A stretch of 64,000 bases of DNA from Hymenobacter sp. YC55 (GCF_029433095.1 NZ_JARNTX010000003.1:124001-188000), one strand, 5' to 3'. Positions 45,791 through 55,719 are shown, counted from the first letter of the stretch. Translations and numbers: made by a program. The notes: generated by a model not told the origin, from the letters alone.

Positions 45791-46082
45791 AGGAGCATTT
45801 TTAGAGCTGATTCACAACAAGTAGTCAGACTAAGAATAAACGCAATTACTTGAAGCATAGCCAAGTTCTAAATGGGCGTTCTGGCGCGAATTGGCTGTGT
45901 GAACAAATGGCCACTCTATTGCATGAGTACCAAGCTACCAAGCCTGCCTTTACCTATGAGCAGGCCATTGAGAACCCAAAATGCCCCCAGCGAGCTAATC
46001 TCCCCCAACATGCATGGCCTACGCGTTGTCACAACGCCGAGCTATTATCGCCAGCAAGTGCAGGAAAGGTCAGATAATAAAT
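45791..46082. other. Junction of A+T-rich block and remnant zone
   Basis: About 290 bp with a 75-codon open frame (45850-46077) of no recognised family. It may be gene debris at the island edge. Confidence 0.3.
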
Positions 46083-46200
46083 TAGTTAATCTCTCGAAAT
46101 TAATTCCCAGCATCGTGCTGGATATCCGCTACGCCACAACTGCTAACCTGTTAGGCAGGCCTTTATGCCAACAGCCCATTGCGTATCTGCGCCGACCAGC
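46083..46200 (+). pseudogene. VanX-type D-Ala-D-Ala dipeptidase fragment
   Basis: LVNLSKLIPSIVLDIRYATTANLLGRPL and AYLRRPA match the N-terminal part of VanX/DdpX zinc dipeptidases (LVDLxKxIPxIxLDIRYAT-NFxG). The metal-binding His region is absent and the frame runs into unrelated sequence. It is a truncated fragment. Confidence 0.5.
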
Positions 46201-46439
46201 GACAGTCGGTTGGGGTGTGGACCGTCTCCACGTGCCACTGCGTGGCCCCGTTGTCGAAGAAGGCGGCGCGCCCGGCCAGCAAGGCCACTGCTCTACGAGT
46301 TCCTCCAGCTCCTTGGCCGCCGCTAAGTACGTGGCATACCCATGCAAGCGGTACAAGAGGTAGGCCGAACGGGTGGGGTCACCTCGGAACCTCTTCACTG
46401 GGCAAAGGTGCCGCTGCATCTATCTTTTACGGGCACCTG

Positions 46440-46625
46440 TCATTCCCTGTTTGTTTAATCATAGCCCCGAACTCAACAAAACCGAGCTGATGTGGCCCCG
46501 CTGCAAGCACTAGTGGCTCACGCCCGCTGATTACGCCTACGGCGGCCGCACCTTGCACCAGCGGGCCGCCCACGTATTCGCCCGGGTCGGCACCAAATGC
46601 ACCATTGCTATTAGCTGACTACTTA
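46440..46625 (+). mobile_element. IS630-type transposase C-terminal remnant
   Basis: The frame reads HSPELNKTELMWPRCKH, a stop, then WLTPADYAYGGRTLHQRAAHVFARVGTKCTIAIS. This matches the end of IS630-family transposases (YSPELNPIExxWxxxK with the final Glu of DDE). It is degenerate and truncated. The stretch 46201-46439 before it holds unclassified coding-like debris on the minus strand. Confidence 0.5.
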
Positions 46626-46869
46626 ACGAGATACTCGCTCAATTACCGCGCAAACAACAGGCCCAAATCTGGGCCGGATGCGCTGCACTAAGTAGGCTGA
46701 GGGCGCCAGCCGTTGCTGCCCCCCTTGCCTTCTGCCTTAATCGGTAATGGCAACTTCCTAGCATGTTAGAATGGCCTTCGATCAGCTTTTGACTGCAACA
46801 AAAGACGTTTTGGCTAAACATGTTTTTTAGGGTCGCGGCAACTTTGTATCAACCAATAAGGCAACAAAA

Positions 46870-47652
46870 ATGAAACTCAGAAACAGCACAGCCCTCATTA
46901 CCGGCGGCACCAGCGGAATTGGCTTGGAGTTGGTAAAGCAACTCTCCGAGCAAGGCGTAACCCTCATCGTTACCGGGCGGAGCCTCGACGCATTACACAA
47001 AACCCAAAAGCAGTTTCCCGGAATTCACATCATTCAGAGCGATGTTAGTAACTCCCAAGACATCGTTCAACTCTATGAGGAAGTAACGCGAAGATTTCCT
47101 GCGCTGAACATGATTGTCAATAACGCGGGCCTTATGAGGCTGCTTGATCTACACGACACGACCGACAGTATAGACGATGTTGTTCAGGAAATTACAACCA
47201 ACCTATCGGGTACCATCCAGATGGTGCAACAGTTCATGCCGCATTTGAAAAAACAAGCGTCGGCCGCCATTGTAAACGTGTCATCGGCCATAGCTTTTAT
47301 GCCTTACTCTTCAGCGCCTATTTACAGCGCCTCAAAAGCAGGGGTGCACGCTTATACTCAGGCGCTCCGCTTGCAGCTGCAGCAAACAAATATTAAGGTA
47401 TTCGAAGTAATTCCGCCCGGCGTCAGCACGAATCTGCAAAACAACTGGGTTGTGCAACCCAATCCTGCCCAAATGATGAGCGTGGTGAAGATGGTGGACG
47501 TTATTGTAAAAGGCCTGCTGAAAGATGCGTTGGAAATAAAGCCCGCACTGGTGTCGGTAATCAAGGCGCTAAGCCGGGTTGTGCCTGGATTGCTGATGAA
47601 TTTCGGGCACAATGAGTTTAGTAAATTCAAGAAATTAGCTGCTAGTCACTAG
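46870..47652 (+). CDS. Short-chain dehydrogenase (DltE-like)
   Basis: A 260-residue classical-type SDR: GGTSGIGLEL (cofactor, residues 14-23), VNNAGLMRL (near 86), catalytic Ser in NVSSAIAFM and YSASKAGV (YxxxK near 156). The end is hydrophobic (KALSRVVPGLLMNFG), as in DltE-like members. It is moderately A+T-rich compared with the host. It is followed after 19 bp by an AraC regulator, forming a two-gene unit. The minus-35-like and CAACTTTG (46839) sequences upstream are only a rough promoter match. Confidence 0.88.
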   Translation: MKLRNSTALITGGTSGIGLELVKQLSEQGVTLIVTGRSLDALHKTQKQFPGIHIIQSDVSNSQDIVQLYEEVTRRFPALNMIVNNAGLMRLLDLHDTTDSIDDVVQEITTNLSGTIQMVQQFMPHLKKQASAAIVNVSSAIAFMPYSSAPIYSASKAGVHAYTQALRLQLQQTNIKVFEVIPPGVSTNLQNNWVVQPNPAQMMSVVKMVDVIVKGLLKDALEIKPALVSVIKALSRVVPGLLMNFGHNEFSKFKKLAASH

Positions 47653-47671
47653 CCCAGCACTATAATTCGCC

Positions 47672-48580
47672 ATGGCAAACGCGCAACCCCTCCGCATCCA
47701 GTCGATTTCCGAGATACACCGCATAATGGGCCTGCCGAAGCCTCATCATCCGCTCATCGGGGTAATCGATTTGGCGGGCTTACAGAATACGACGGATGCA
47801 ACGTCAGTCATATTCGATTTGTTTGTTGTGTCGTTGAAGCGAGGATGCGACAAACTTTTCTATGGGCAGCAGAAATATGATTTCGATGAGGGCCTGATGG
47901 GCTTCATGTCGCCTGGGCAAGTACTGCGCGGCGAATCCAATGGCGTGCCTTCCAATCTAGGAGGCTGGATGCTATTCATCCATCCGGATTTCTTATGGAA
48001 TACGCCCCTGGCTAAGAAAATAAAGCAGTATGATTTTTTTGACTATTCAACGCATGAGGCGCTGTTTCTTTCTGAAAAAGAAGAGCTAATTATAGACGGG
48101 ATAGTGGATAATATTAAAAGTGAGTATCATTCAAACATTGATAAGTTTAGCAAGCAGATTATTATTTCACATATAGAAAATTTGCTTAGCTACGCCGAAC
48201 GGTTTTATGGCCGTCAGTTTATTACACGAGAGAAAAATAACCATTATATACTTGAAAAATTGGAGGCGGTATTGTCTGATCATTTCAGTGACAATGATAT
48301 GTCTGTGCAGCAGTTGCCGACAGTCCACTATATTTCCGATAAGCTGAACGTTTCGCCCGGTTACCTAAGAACACTGCTGAAGAACCTGACTGGAAAAACG
48401 ACGCAGCAGCACATACATGATAAGTTGGTTGAGAAGGCCAAAGAAAAGCTTTCTACTACCAGTCTATCTGTGAGTGAAATTGCTTTTTGCCTGGGCTTTG
48501 AGCATCATCAGTCGTTTAGCAAGCTTTTTAAGTCGAAAACAAAACAATCCCCTTTGGAATTCAGGCAGTCGTTTAACTGA
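47672..48580 (+). CDS. AraC family transcriptional regulator
   Basis: A 302-residue regulator. An N-terminal sensor domain of about 190 residues of the type common in Bacteroidota (starting SISEIHRIMGLPKPHHPLIGVIDL) is followed by the HTH_18 pair: YISDKLNVSPGYLRTLLKNLTG and VSEIAFCLGFEHHQSFSKLFKS. It is directly downstream of the SDR and moderately A+T-rich. It probably autoregulates the SDR-AraC unit; this is inferred from arrangement. Confidence 0.9.
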   Translation: MANAQPLRIQSISEIHRIMGLPKPHHPLIGVIDLAGLQNTTDATSVIFDLFVVSLKRGCDKLFYGQQKYDFDEGLMGFMSPGQVLRGESNGVPSNLGGWMLFIHPDFLWNTPLAKKIKQYDFFDYSTHEALFLSEKEELIIDGIVDNIKSEYHSNIDKFSKQIIISHIENLLSYAERFYGRQFITREKNNHYILEKLEAVLSDHFSDNDMSVQQLPTVHYISDKLNVSPGYLRTLLKNLTGKTTQQHIHDKLVEKAKEKLSTTSLSVSEIAFCLGFEHHQSFSKLFKSKTKQSPLEFRQSFN

Positions 48581-48954
48581 GTTTCAAAAAATGCCATGAA
48601 GCCCTTGCTTTTGCGGCGGAATCATGGTAGGCGTTATGGCCTGCAGGTTGTGGGCCTGGACAAATGTGGGCAAGAGTTCTGGAGCTGAACTAGTAGTACG
48701 GCGCTACCGCAGCCAGACTCATGACCCGAACACAAATGCGGCTCTAAGCCCGCGCAGCTTCAGGGCTTAGGGCAGGCCGTTTAGTCCGGATTTTACCTGC
48801 TGCTAGCCCTACCAGCCGCCCACGGCTAAGCTACGCGAGTGCAAATCATACCCGGTAAGAACACGGGCAATCCGGTGTAAATAGCCCTTTGCCAAGGGGC
48901 TGGAGAAAGGGTATGGCGGGGACACTTAGCCCGCTTTTCATCGGTAAAACCGTT
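48581..48954. other. Gene-free stretch
   Basis: About 375 bp downstream of the AraC gene. No family resemblance, repeat or strong hairpin seen. Confidence 0.35.
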
Positions 48955-49299
48955 ATGATAATGGGCAACAACCGGATAAGGCATCAAACGATGCTTTTGG
49001 CGGCCCTGTTGTGGCTGCTAGTCCCGCGTCTGAGCCGGGCGCAGCACATACTCCGCGGCACGGTGCGCGACGTCACCGGCACGGCCCTGCCCGCCGCCAC
49101 CGCTGCGGTGCCGGCTTTGGGCCTAGGTACCGCTACCACTACCGACCGGCGCTACCAGTTGACCTTGCCCGCCGGGCCGCAGCAGGTCACTATGTCGTTC
49201 GTGAGCTACGTGCCGCAGACCTTCCCGTGGAACCCCAGCCTGGGCCCGCAGCCCGACGCCACGCTGGCCGCTAATACCAGCGGCTGCGCCGAATGCTGA
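48955..49299 (+). pseudogene. N-terminal fragment of SusC/TonB-dependent receptor-like protein
   Basis: A 114-residue frame with a signal peptide (MLLAALLWLLVPRLSRAQ) followed by a CarboxypepD_reg-like domain (LRGTVRDVTGTALPAATAAVPALGLGTATTTDRRYQLTLPAGPQQVTMSFVSY). This is the standard N-terminus of SusC-like outer-membrane receptors and related secreted proteins. The frame stops right after the domain; no plug or barrel follows. It is probably a truncated gene, though a stand-alone secreted domain is possible. Confidence 0.5.
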
Positions 49300-49402
49300 C
49301 CCAGAGCCGCGTGGTGTTGAGGCCGGATACCTTGCCCCTGGCGCCGCACGCCTGGTTCTTTGGCACCTAGCGGGTGACGGTGAATGAATTATATGTCAAA
49401 AT

Positions 49403-49443
49403 AACGGGCCGGAAACCAGCAAAACCAGCCCGTTGATTTTTTC
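49403..49443 (+). terminator. Rho-independent terminator
   Basis: AACGGGC / GCCCGTT stem (7 bp, extendable by two) followed by GATTTTTTCTTCTTTTT on the plus strand. It ends the SusC-like fragment transcript before the next gene. Confidence 0.65.
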
Positions 49444-49468
49444 TTCTTTTTAACGGTACCGAACCACT

Positions 49469-49816
49469 ATGAAAATTATCAGCGGCCTACTGCTGCTCGT
49501 TTCCGTCTACCTGAGCTTCCAGCACGGCTGGGCCGGACTTGCCCAAAACTTCACGCCCGAGCAAGCCAACCTGATGGCGGAGCTAGGCATCAACAAGCCG
49601 CTGTTGACCGTCACCAGTAGCGTCAGCCTCGCGGTGGGCGTGCTGCTGCTGTTTCCGCAGACCTTTCTCGTGGGCAATCTGCTCAGCGCGGCCGGGGTCC
49701 TGCTGCTGATGGGGCTGGCGCTGAATACCGGCAACCTGCGCCTGGCCGCCATCGAGGTTCCCTTCCTGCTCTTACCCCTGGCCCTGATCTGGCTGAAGCA
49801 CCCGCTGGCCCGCTAG
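49469..49816 (+). CDS. DoxX-like small membrane protein
   Basis: A 115-residue protein with four membrane helices (residues 3-20, 47-63, 68-86 and 92-110). The size and helix layout fit the DoxX/DUF4267-like superfamily, but there is no diagnostic motif. It is 38 bp upstream of the aldo/keto reductase on the same strand and likely cotranscribed with it, which fits quinone or aldehyde metabolism at the membrane only loosely. Confidence 0.6.
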   Translation: MKIISGLLLLVSVYLSFQHGWAGLAQNFTPEQANLMAELGINKPLLTVTSSVSLAVGVLLLFPQTFLVGNLLSAAGVLLLMGLALNTGNLRLAAIEVPFLLLPLALIWLKHPLAR

Positions 49817-49854
49817 CCCGGCCAGTCACGTCCTCACCTTTTTTCTTCAACGCA

Positions 49855-50877
<1,023 letters not shown>

Positions 50878-51546
50878 GCGCTACTGTACGTCGGGCGCGC
50901 GAGTAACACCATCTGGGTGCATGCTGGTCCCCAGGCCGGCGTACTCTTGCGGGCCCTGCTCAACGGCGAGAGCTTGGCGCGCAAAACGGCCAGCTTCATA
51001 GGTATAGACCACGTTGCCGTGCTGGGCATGGTGGCGCAGCAAGGGCCGATACGGATGGCGGTCGGCAAACCCTAAGCACGGGGAAACTCTTCGCCGCCGA
51101 CGCAGGACCCGGGTTCGTGGCCGAGCGTTGCCAAACGCCAACCTCTAGCACTACCTGTTCCAGCTTTACGTGGGGGTATGACGGCCTGCCCTACTCGGCA
51201 GTTATATGCTGCGGTGTGCTTTTAAGCCTTTAGTCAGGGCGCGTAGCAAGTGCCCGCCCACCAGATGGTTGACTCGCTCAAAGGCCCGGCATTGGCAATA
51301 AGAAGTGCTCTTAAGTTGGTGGCCTACTCGATTACGATAGAGCGCTTTGCGAAGACCGAGGCCAAGCGGTGTTTCGCCACCAGGTCGAAAATCTTGTTTA
51401 TACCGCCGAAGCTGCCCCTCTTTGCAAAGCCGCCCTACCCAACTGGTGGCTACCAATGACCATCTCTCAATCCGGGCAATATAGTGCTTATTCGAGGCTG
51501 CCGCTTATTCGAAGCGTAGCCCATTTCTAACCCCGCCGCATTTCCT
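50878..51546. other. Gene-free stretch of possible debris
   Basis: About 670 bp. Two minus-strand frames (50881-51141 and 51202-51456) are open but unrecognised and lack good starts. They may be remnants. No repeat, hairpin or promoter stands out. Confidence 0.3.
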
Positions 51547-52779
51547 ATGCCTAGCCCCCTACACTATTATCCGGCTGACCTGGCGGTGGCGTTGCAACAG
51601 CACTGGCCTCCCGACGCCCCCCCGCTACCGGCTACAACGGTGCTCACCGCCTTTCTCTCCACGCTCTACCAAGCGAGTATGCTGGCCGAGGAGGGCCGCC
51701 CCGTTGTCTGCCACCTCGTGCTGGCGACCCAAGCCGAGCTGGCGGCTCAGGCCGAGACGCTCACCGATTTTCACTTGCTGCGCTTTGCCGAGCCCCGCAG
51801 CTACTCCGAGCAGGAACTGCGCCGGCTTAGTCCCGCCGTGCAGCAGGCCAGCAGTCTGTTGGCCGTCGCCCCCACCCCGCAAGGGGACTTATACCTCTGG
51901 GGGATGCTTTTCAGTGAGCATGAGTGGGATCAGTTCGTAGACCGCCCCCGCCTGAGTACGGCGCGCCCGCCGCGCGCGCTGCTGGTGCAGGTAAATGGGC
52001 CGGGGAACCTGGTGTTCTACGATGGGGCGCACCGCATCCTCACGCTGCAACGGGGCCGGGTTGATGGGCATGGCTTTTTGTCGTTTCCCTTGGCCTGGAT
52101 CCAGGGGCGAATTGTGATCAGTCAGCGGCAGGCGGGCCAGGATCTGTTGCCGGAAGAGCGGGAGCTGTTCCGCCACCTAATCTTGCAGCTCCAGCGGCGG
52201 ACCCTGACCCGGATTCGGGCCAGTGGTCATGGCGCGCTCATCGTGATGGTGCCCGCCGACCGCATCGCTGCCCTGACGGCCCCTGGCGGGGTCTTGTGCC
52301 CTAAGTACCCGGTGCTGCTCGGCAAGGGAACGAGTGCACGCTTTCCGGCGCTGGTACAAGCCGTGATTCGCCGCTTGGCTGCGCTTGGGGAAGTGAGTTG
52401 GGCGCACTATCAGCGGACGCATGATGCCGACCTTCTGGCCCTCTCTGCCGAAATCGAGCACCTGGCCGACTACCTGGCCGGGCTCGCTGCCGTTGATGGA
52501 GCCTTGGTGCTCACCCAACTACTCGATCTGGTAGGCTTCGGGGTGGAAATACAAGCCACGCAGGTGTCGCTGGAACGGGTCTACCGGGCGCTTGACCTGG
52601 AGGCCCAAGAGCGGCAGGCGGTGGCTGTTGACCACGGGGGCACCCGCCACCGCGCCGCCTACCGGCTCTGCCTGGCCGCGCCTGAATGTTTGGCAATCAT
52701 CGTCTCGCAGGACGGAGGGGTGCAGTTTGTGGGAGAGCAGGCCGGGCAGGTAGTGGTCTGGGACCAGCTTACCTACTAG
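51547..52779 (+). CDS. DisA_N (diadenylate cyclase-like) protein with DACNV-type N-terminus
   Basis: A 410-residue soluble protein. The last 110 residues form a DisA_N nucleotide cyclase fold with both catalytic signatures: D317-G318-A319 in VDGALVLTQLL and T366-R367-H368-R369 in GGTRHRAAYRLC, followed by the usual SQDGGVQFV. In diadenylate cyclases these bind ATP and make c-di-AMP. The preceding 300 residues resemble the sensor domain called DACNV, described by comparative genomics together with DAC domains. There is no membrane anchor, unlike CdaA. It stands alone with no phosphodiesterase or effector beside it. Activity is inferred from motifs only. Confidence 0.75.
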   Translation: MPSPLHYYPADLAVALQQHWPPDAPPLPATTVLTAFLSTLYQASMLAEEGRPVVCHLVLATQAELAAQAETLTDFHLLRFAEPRSYSEQELRRLSPAVQQASSLLAVAPTPQGDLYLWGMLFSEHEWDQFVDRPRLSTARPPRALLVQVNGPGNLVFYDGAHRILTLQRGRVDGHGFLSFPLAWIQGRIVISQRQAGQDLLPEERELFRHLILQLQRRTLTRIRASGHGALIVMVPADRIAALTAPGGVLCPKYPVLLGKGTSARFPALVQAVIRRLAALGEVSWAHYQRTHDADLLALSAEIEHLADYLAGLAAVDGALVLTQLLDLVGFGVEIQATQVSLERVYRALDLEAQERQAVAVDHGGTRHRAAYRLCLAAPECLAIIVSQDGGVQFVGEQAGQVVVWDQLTY

Positions 52780-52928
52780 GCAGCGCACGCACTAGGTAGG
52801 CTGTTGCCGTTAGCCCGGGTGGCCTCGCTCATGCTTAGCGGGAAGGCGTAGTATACCGGCTCCATGTAATACATCGTAGCCGTCATCGTGTTGCCGGGCG
52901 CGAAGCAGTAAGTCGTGGGGGCCAGTCC

Positions 52929-53123
52929 ATGCTATACCGTCTCCTTATTTTAGCGACTTCATGGTATCTGCTAACCTTTGCAGCTGTCTTTATTGGCATC
53001 ACGCTGCTGAATTTATGTCTGCTGAGGCCGCACATAGTCAAGGCTAAAAGAGGCTCGTTGAATGCAGTCAGAACGGCGCTCCTGATGGCGTGTTTCCAGT
53101 TGGCTATACAGCCGCTCTTTTGA
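52929..53123 (+). CDS. Small two-helix membrane protein (64 aa)
   Basis: MLYRLLILATSWYLLTFAAVFIGITLLNLCLL spans one long or two short membrane helices, followed by a basic loop and a second hydrophobic stretch. A perfect terminator hairpin begins on the next base after its stop codon, which supports expression. No family is recognised. Confidence 0.42.
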   Translation: MLYRLLILATSWYLLTFAAVFIGITLLNLCLLRPHIVKAKRGSLNAVRTALLMACFQLAIQPLF

Positions 53124-53157
53124 CTCGCGATGTTTATTTCAAATAAAACATCGCGAG
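53124..53157. terminator. Bidirectional terminator
   Basis: CTCGCGATGTTT / AAACATCGCGAG stem, with A/T-rich flanks of the loop. It lies between two small convergent frames (52929-53123 plus, 53134-53355 minus). Confidence 0.7.
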
Positions 53158-53355
53158 GCCTGTTGCCAAACAGCTAGTCACTTGCTTAAAAGCGAGGTAG
53201 TCGGGCCAGTCCATAGCGTATGTCACTTTATTAGCCCACTCATTCAAAAACGTTATTCTACCCATCACGTGAGGGCGAGCAGCCATGACGTCTTCTAGAA
53301 CACCCTCAAAAAGTGACAACGGGCTCGTGACGTCTACTCGAGCACTATCTATCAC
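53134..53355 (-). CDS. Hypothetical 73-aa protein
   Basis: An uncharacterised frame (MIDSARVDVTSPLSLFEGVL...) whose stop lies inside the bidirectional terminator. It has mixed polar composition, no signal peptide and no known motif. The terminator on its 3' side supports it. It may be the end of a longer lost gene. Confidence 0.3.
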   Translation of the reverse strand: MIDSARVDVTSPLSLFEGVLEDVMAARPHVMGRITFLNEWANKVTYAMDWPDYLAFKQVTSCLATGLAMFYLK

Positions 53356-53488
53356 CTGTTACCAGCCCAAGAAGGTCGTTTGCAGCTGTCAAAACCGTCA
53401 CTACCCAAGCATGCTAGGATGGCAGTAGGGGTACTACTGAGGTGGTCGAGTAAATCTGGACAGACTAGGGTCTACTCTTTCGAACGTC

Positions 53489-53809
53489 ATGAAAGCCAGC
53501 CCCCTACCCACCAAACGTCGACGCTATGACGCCGCCTTCCGCACGGAAGCTCTGCGCCTGGCCAGCGAAAGCCGCTCGACGCAGGCGGCCGCCCGCGCCC
53601 TTAATACCAGTCCCAAGCTGCTCTACAAGTGGCAAAAGCAAGCGCTTACCCCCGTAGCCGCCGCCCAGGGCCCCGCGCTGGACCCGGCGACAGCGGCCGA
53701 ACTGCAGGCCATCAATCAGCGGCAGGCCCAGAAGTTAGAGATTTTAAAAAAAAAGCCATCGCCAGTTGCCTGCTGTAAGCGCAGGCTCTCGCAGACGCCG
53801 GACCAATGA
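53489..53809 (+). CDS. IS3-family orfA (HTH_Tnp_1)
   Basis: A 106-residue transposase subunit. The DNA-binding helix-turn-helix is FRTEALRLASESRSTQAAARALNTSPKLLYKWQKQ (residues 14-48), followed by a leucine-rich helix. A run of nine A residues (53746-53754) near the end is where IS3 elements programme a -1 ribosomal shift into orfB. The tail after it (KKPSPVACCKRRLSQTPDQ) looks altered compared with the usual ALAIFSQTPDQ. Confidence 0.75.
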   Translation: MKASPLPTKRRRYDAAFRTEALRLASESRSTQAAARALNTSPKLLYKWQKQALTPVAAAQGPALDPATAAELQAINQRQAQKLEILKKKPSPVACCKRRLSQTPDQ

Positions 53810-54174
53810 GCCGCTACCGCTTTATTGAGGCGCACCGCAAGCACTACCCAGTGCGCCTGCTCTGCCAAGTGCTTGGCGTCGTGGCTTGCAGCTATTACAC
53901 CTGGCAACAAGCTCATCAGCAAGCAGTAACTAATGGGGTGCCCGCTTGGGAAATGGCACTGGTGAAGGTCTTTGGTTGGCATAAACGCCGCTACGGCACC
54001 CGCCGGCCCACGTGGTGGCCTTGCGCCACAAGGGCCACCACGTGGGCCGCCAGCGCTGACGGCTATTTTGAGTACTACAATTACGAGCGGCTGCACTCCA
54101 GTATTGACTACCAGCCGCCCTGTCATGCTCATCAACAGCCTATTCCACTTAACGCCCTAAACTGTCCAGCGTAA
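53806..54174 (+). pseudogene. IS3-family orfB, internally deleted
   Basis: It starts with the normal orfB N-terminus (MSRYRFIEAHRKHYPVRLLCQVLGV... HKRRYGTRR) and overlaps orfA by ATGA. A frameshift and a large deletion then remove the DDE core, and the frame resumes at GYFEYYNYERLHSSIDYQPP. Near the junction, 54005-54045 is an inverted repeat with arms GGCCCACGTGGTGGCC and its complement. It cannot be an active transposase. Confidence 0.75.
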
Positions 54175-54210
54175 CTAGACCACCTCACCTGCTCCCTTTT
54201 GCTGGCTCCT

Positions 54211-54230
54211 GCTTTACTTTTGCAACAGCC
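54211..54230 (-). repeat. Solitary IS1182-type terminal repeat
   Basis: GCTTTACTTTTGCAACAGCC is the exact complement of GGCTGTTGCAAAAGTAAAGC at 35906-35925. No transposase sequence adjoins it. The two inverted ends enclose 18.3 kb. Confidence 0.65.
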
Positions 54231-54330
54231 CCGTAGGTTAGAATAAGACAAGTTTTGGTTGGGTATTCGCTTAACCGGTAGGGTGCGGTAGCCGGACCTT
54301 TGTCGGGTTCACCACTTTCTACTCCCCCCG

Positions 54331-55371
54331 ATGCTAGCTGTTAAAGGATACGCCGCGCACGATGCGCAAACCGATTTAGCTCCCTGGACGTTCGAGCGCC
54401 GCGACCTGGCGCCCCACGACGTGCAAATTGAAATTCTGTACTGTGGCGTGTGCCACACCGACTGGCACCTGCTGCGCAACGAATGGGGACACAGCCAATT
54501 TCCCCTAGTGCCCGGCCACGAAATGGTGGGTCGCGTGGTGGCCGTAGGGGCGCACGCCCGCAAGTTCAAGGTCGGCGATTTAGCCGGCGTCGGCGTGATG
54601 GTCGACTCGTGCCGCCACTGCCCCGACTGCGAGAACGGCCAGGAGCAATTCTGCCAAGTAAGCCCCGTGCAAACCTATAACAGTACCGGACACGACGGGT
54701 TGCCCACCTACGGCGGCTACAGTAACCACAACGTGGTGCACGAGGACTTCGCGCACCGCATTTCCGACAAGCTGGACTTAGCCGCTGTGGCCCCACTGCT
54801 GTGCGCCGGTATCACGACCTACTCGCCTCTGCGCCGCTGGAAAGTGGGTGCCGGCCACCGGCTGGCCATCGTGGGCCTAGGCGGCCTGGGGCACATGGGC
54901 GTCAAATTCGGCGTGGCCTTCGGGGCTGATGTGACCGTGCTCAGCACCTCGGAAACCAAGCGAGAAGATGCCAAAGCCTTGGGCGCACACCACTTTATTG
55001 TGACCAAAAACCCAGAGGAGGTAGCCGCCGCCACGGGCCGGTTCGACTTCATCCTCGATACGGTGGCCGCCGACCACGACATCAACCTCTACCTGCCAAT
55101 GCTACGCACCAACGGCACCTACATCAACGTGGGCATGCCGCTGGCCCCGCTGCAAGTATCGTCCTTCAGCCTGGCCAACGGCAACAAAACGGTGACCGGC
55201 TCGGGCGCGGGTGGCCTGCCCGAAACGCAGGAAATGTTAGACTTCTGCGCCGAGCACAACATCGTGTCCGACATCGAACTCATTGACATCAAAGACATTC
55301 ATCCGGCCTTCGAGCGCATGTTGAAGGGTGACGTGCGCTACCGCTTCGTGATTGATATGGCTACGTTATAA
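54331..55371 (+). CDS. NAD(P)-dependent zinc alcohol dehydrogenase, YahK/CAD-like
   Basis: A 346-residue medium-chain dehydrogenase of the cinnamyl-alcohol/YahK group, reducing a broad range of aldehydes with NADPH. Catalytic zinc: CGVCHTDWH (Cys near residue 38) and GHEMVGRVVAVG (near 60). Structural zinc lobe: CRHCPDCENGQEQFC (near 92-106). Cofactor fold: VGLGGLGHMGVKFGVAFGADV (near 175). Length is typical. A weak promoter GACCTTTG at 54295-54302 lies upstream. It is just outside the solitary IS1182 end and has host-like codon use. Confidence 0.92.
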   Translation: MLAVKGYAAHDAQTDLAPWTFERRDLAPHDVQIEILYCGVCHTDWHLLRNEWGHSQFPLVPGHEMVGRVVAVGAHARKFKVGDLAGVGVMVDSCRHCPDCENGQEQFCQVSPVQTYNSTGHDGLPTYGGYSNHNVVHEDFAHRISDKLDLAAVAPLLCAGITTYSPLRRWKVGAGHRLAIVGLGGLGHMGVKFGVAFGADVTVLSTSETKREDAKALGAHHFIVTKNPEEVAAATGRFDFILDTVAADHDINLYLPMLRTNGTYINVGMPLAPLQVSSFSLANGNKTVTGSGAGGLPETQEMLDFCAEHNIVSDIELIDIKDIHPAFERMLKGDVRYRFVIDMATL

Positions 55372-55609
55372 GTTCTTATGCGGACGGTTACCCATGGAGC
55401 CATATTCGCTTGTGGTCAAGCACATTTGTGCTTTCGCGCGCTGCTAGCGTGGACATCTCGTGCGGAGTACTCCCAGTGCGTCGGGCAATGGGCCGGCCTA
55501 TTAATCAAAACGGCTACCCGCCGTGCGGCATGACGCGCTCATAATCAAGTACTGGCGTGCCCATTTATTTACGCTGTTTTATGGCTGCTCCTGAGTCGCT
55601 GATTGATTT

Positions 55610-55705
55610 TCACCGTCTATAGGTTACAGTATGGCCCTGGTGAACGAGTTCCTTGGTTAGGAGTTGACTGATGTTCCCGAGGGAACCGGTGACGATGATT
55701 TTCAT
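55610..55705 (-). pseudogene. NAD(P)-binding (NmrA-like) protein N-terminal fragment
   Basis: MKIIVTGSLGNISQLLTKEL and VHQGHTVTYR form the first beta-alpha-beta of an NmrA-like Rossmann protein (GxxGNxxxxL), then stop. The rest of the gene is absent. Confidence 0.5.
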
Positions 55706-55719
55706 AGGGCAAAGTTCAA

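Larger units (their letters stand above)
53438..54187 (+). mobile_element. Internally deleted IS3-family element
   Basis: A 750-bp element with 26-bp imperfect terminal repeats (TGAGGTGGTCGAGTAAATCT... at the left, complement of TGAGGTGGTCTAGTTACGCT... at the right; both end in GGACAG). It contains orfA and a shortened orfB. A full IS3 is about 1.2-1.5 kb, so roughly half of orfB is lost and it is non-autonomous. No clear 3-bp target duplication. Related ends lie at 32637 and 34800. Confidence 0.75.

Noticed and set aside
46201..46439. Minus-strand coding-like stretch (AFFDNGATQWHVETVHT)
   Set aside because: Looks like gene debris but has no start, is interrupted, and I could not assign a family.
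51202..51456. 84-codon minus-strand frame as transposase
   Set aside because: No DDE or helix-turn-helix motif could be recognised in any frame.
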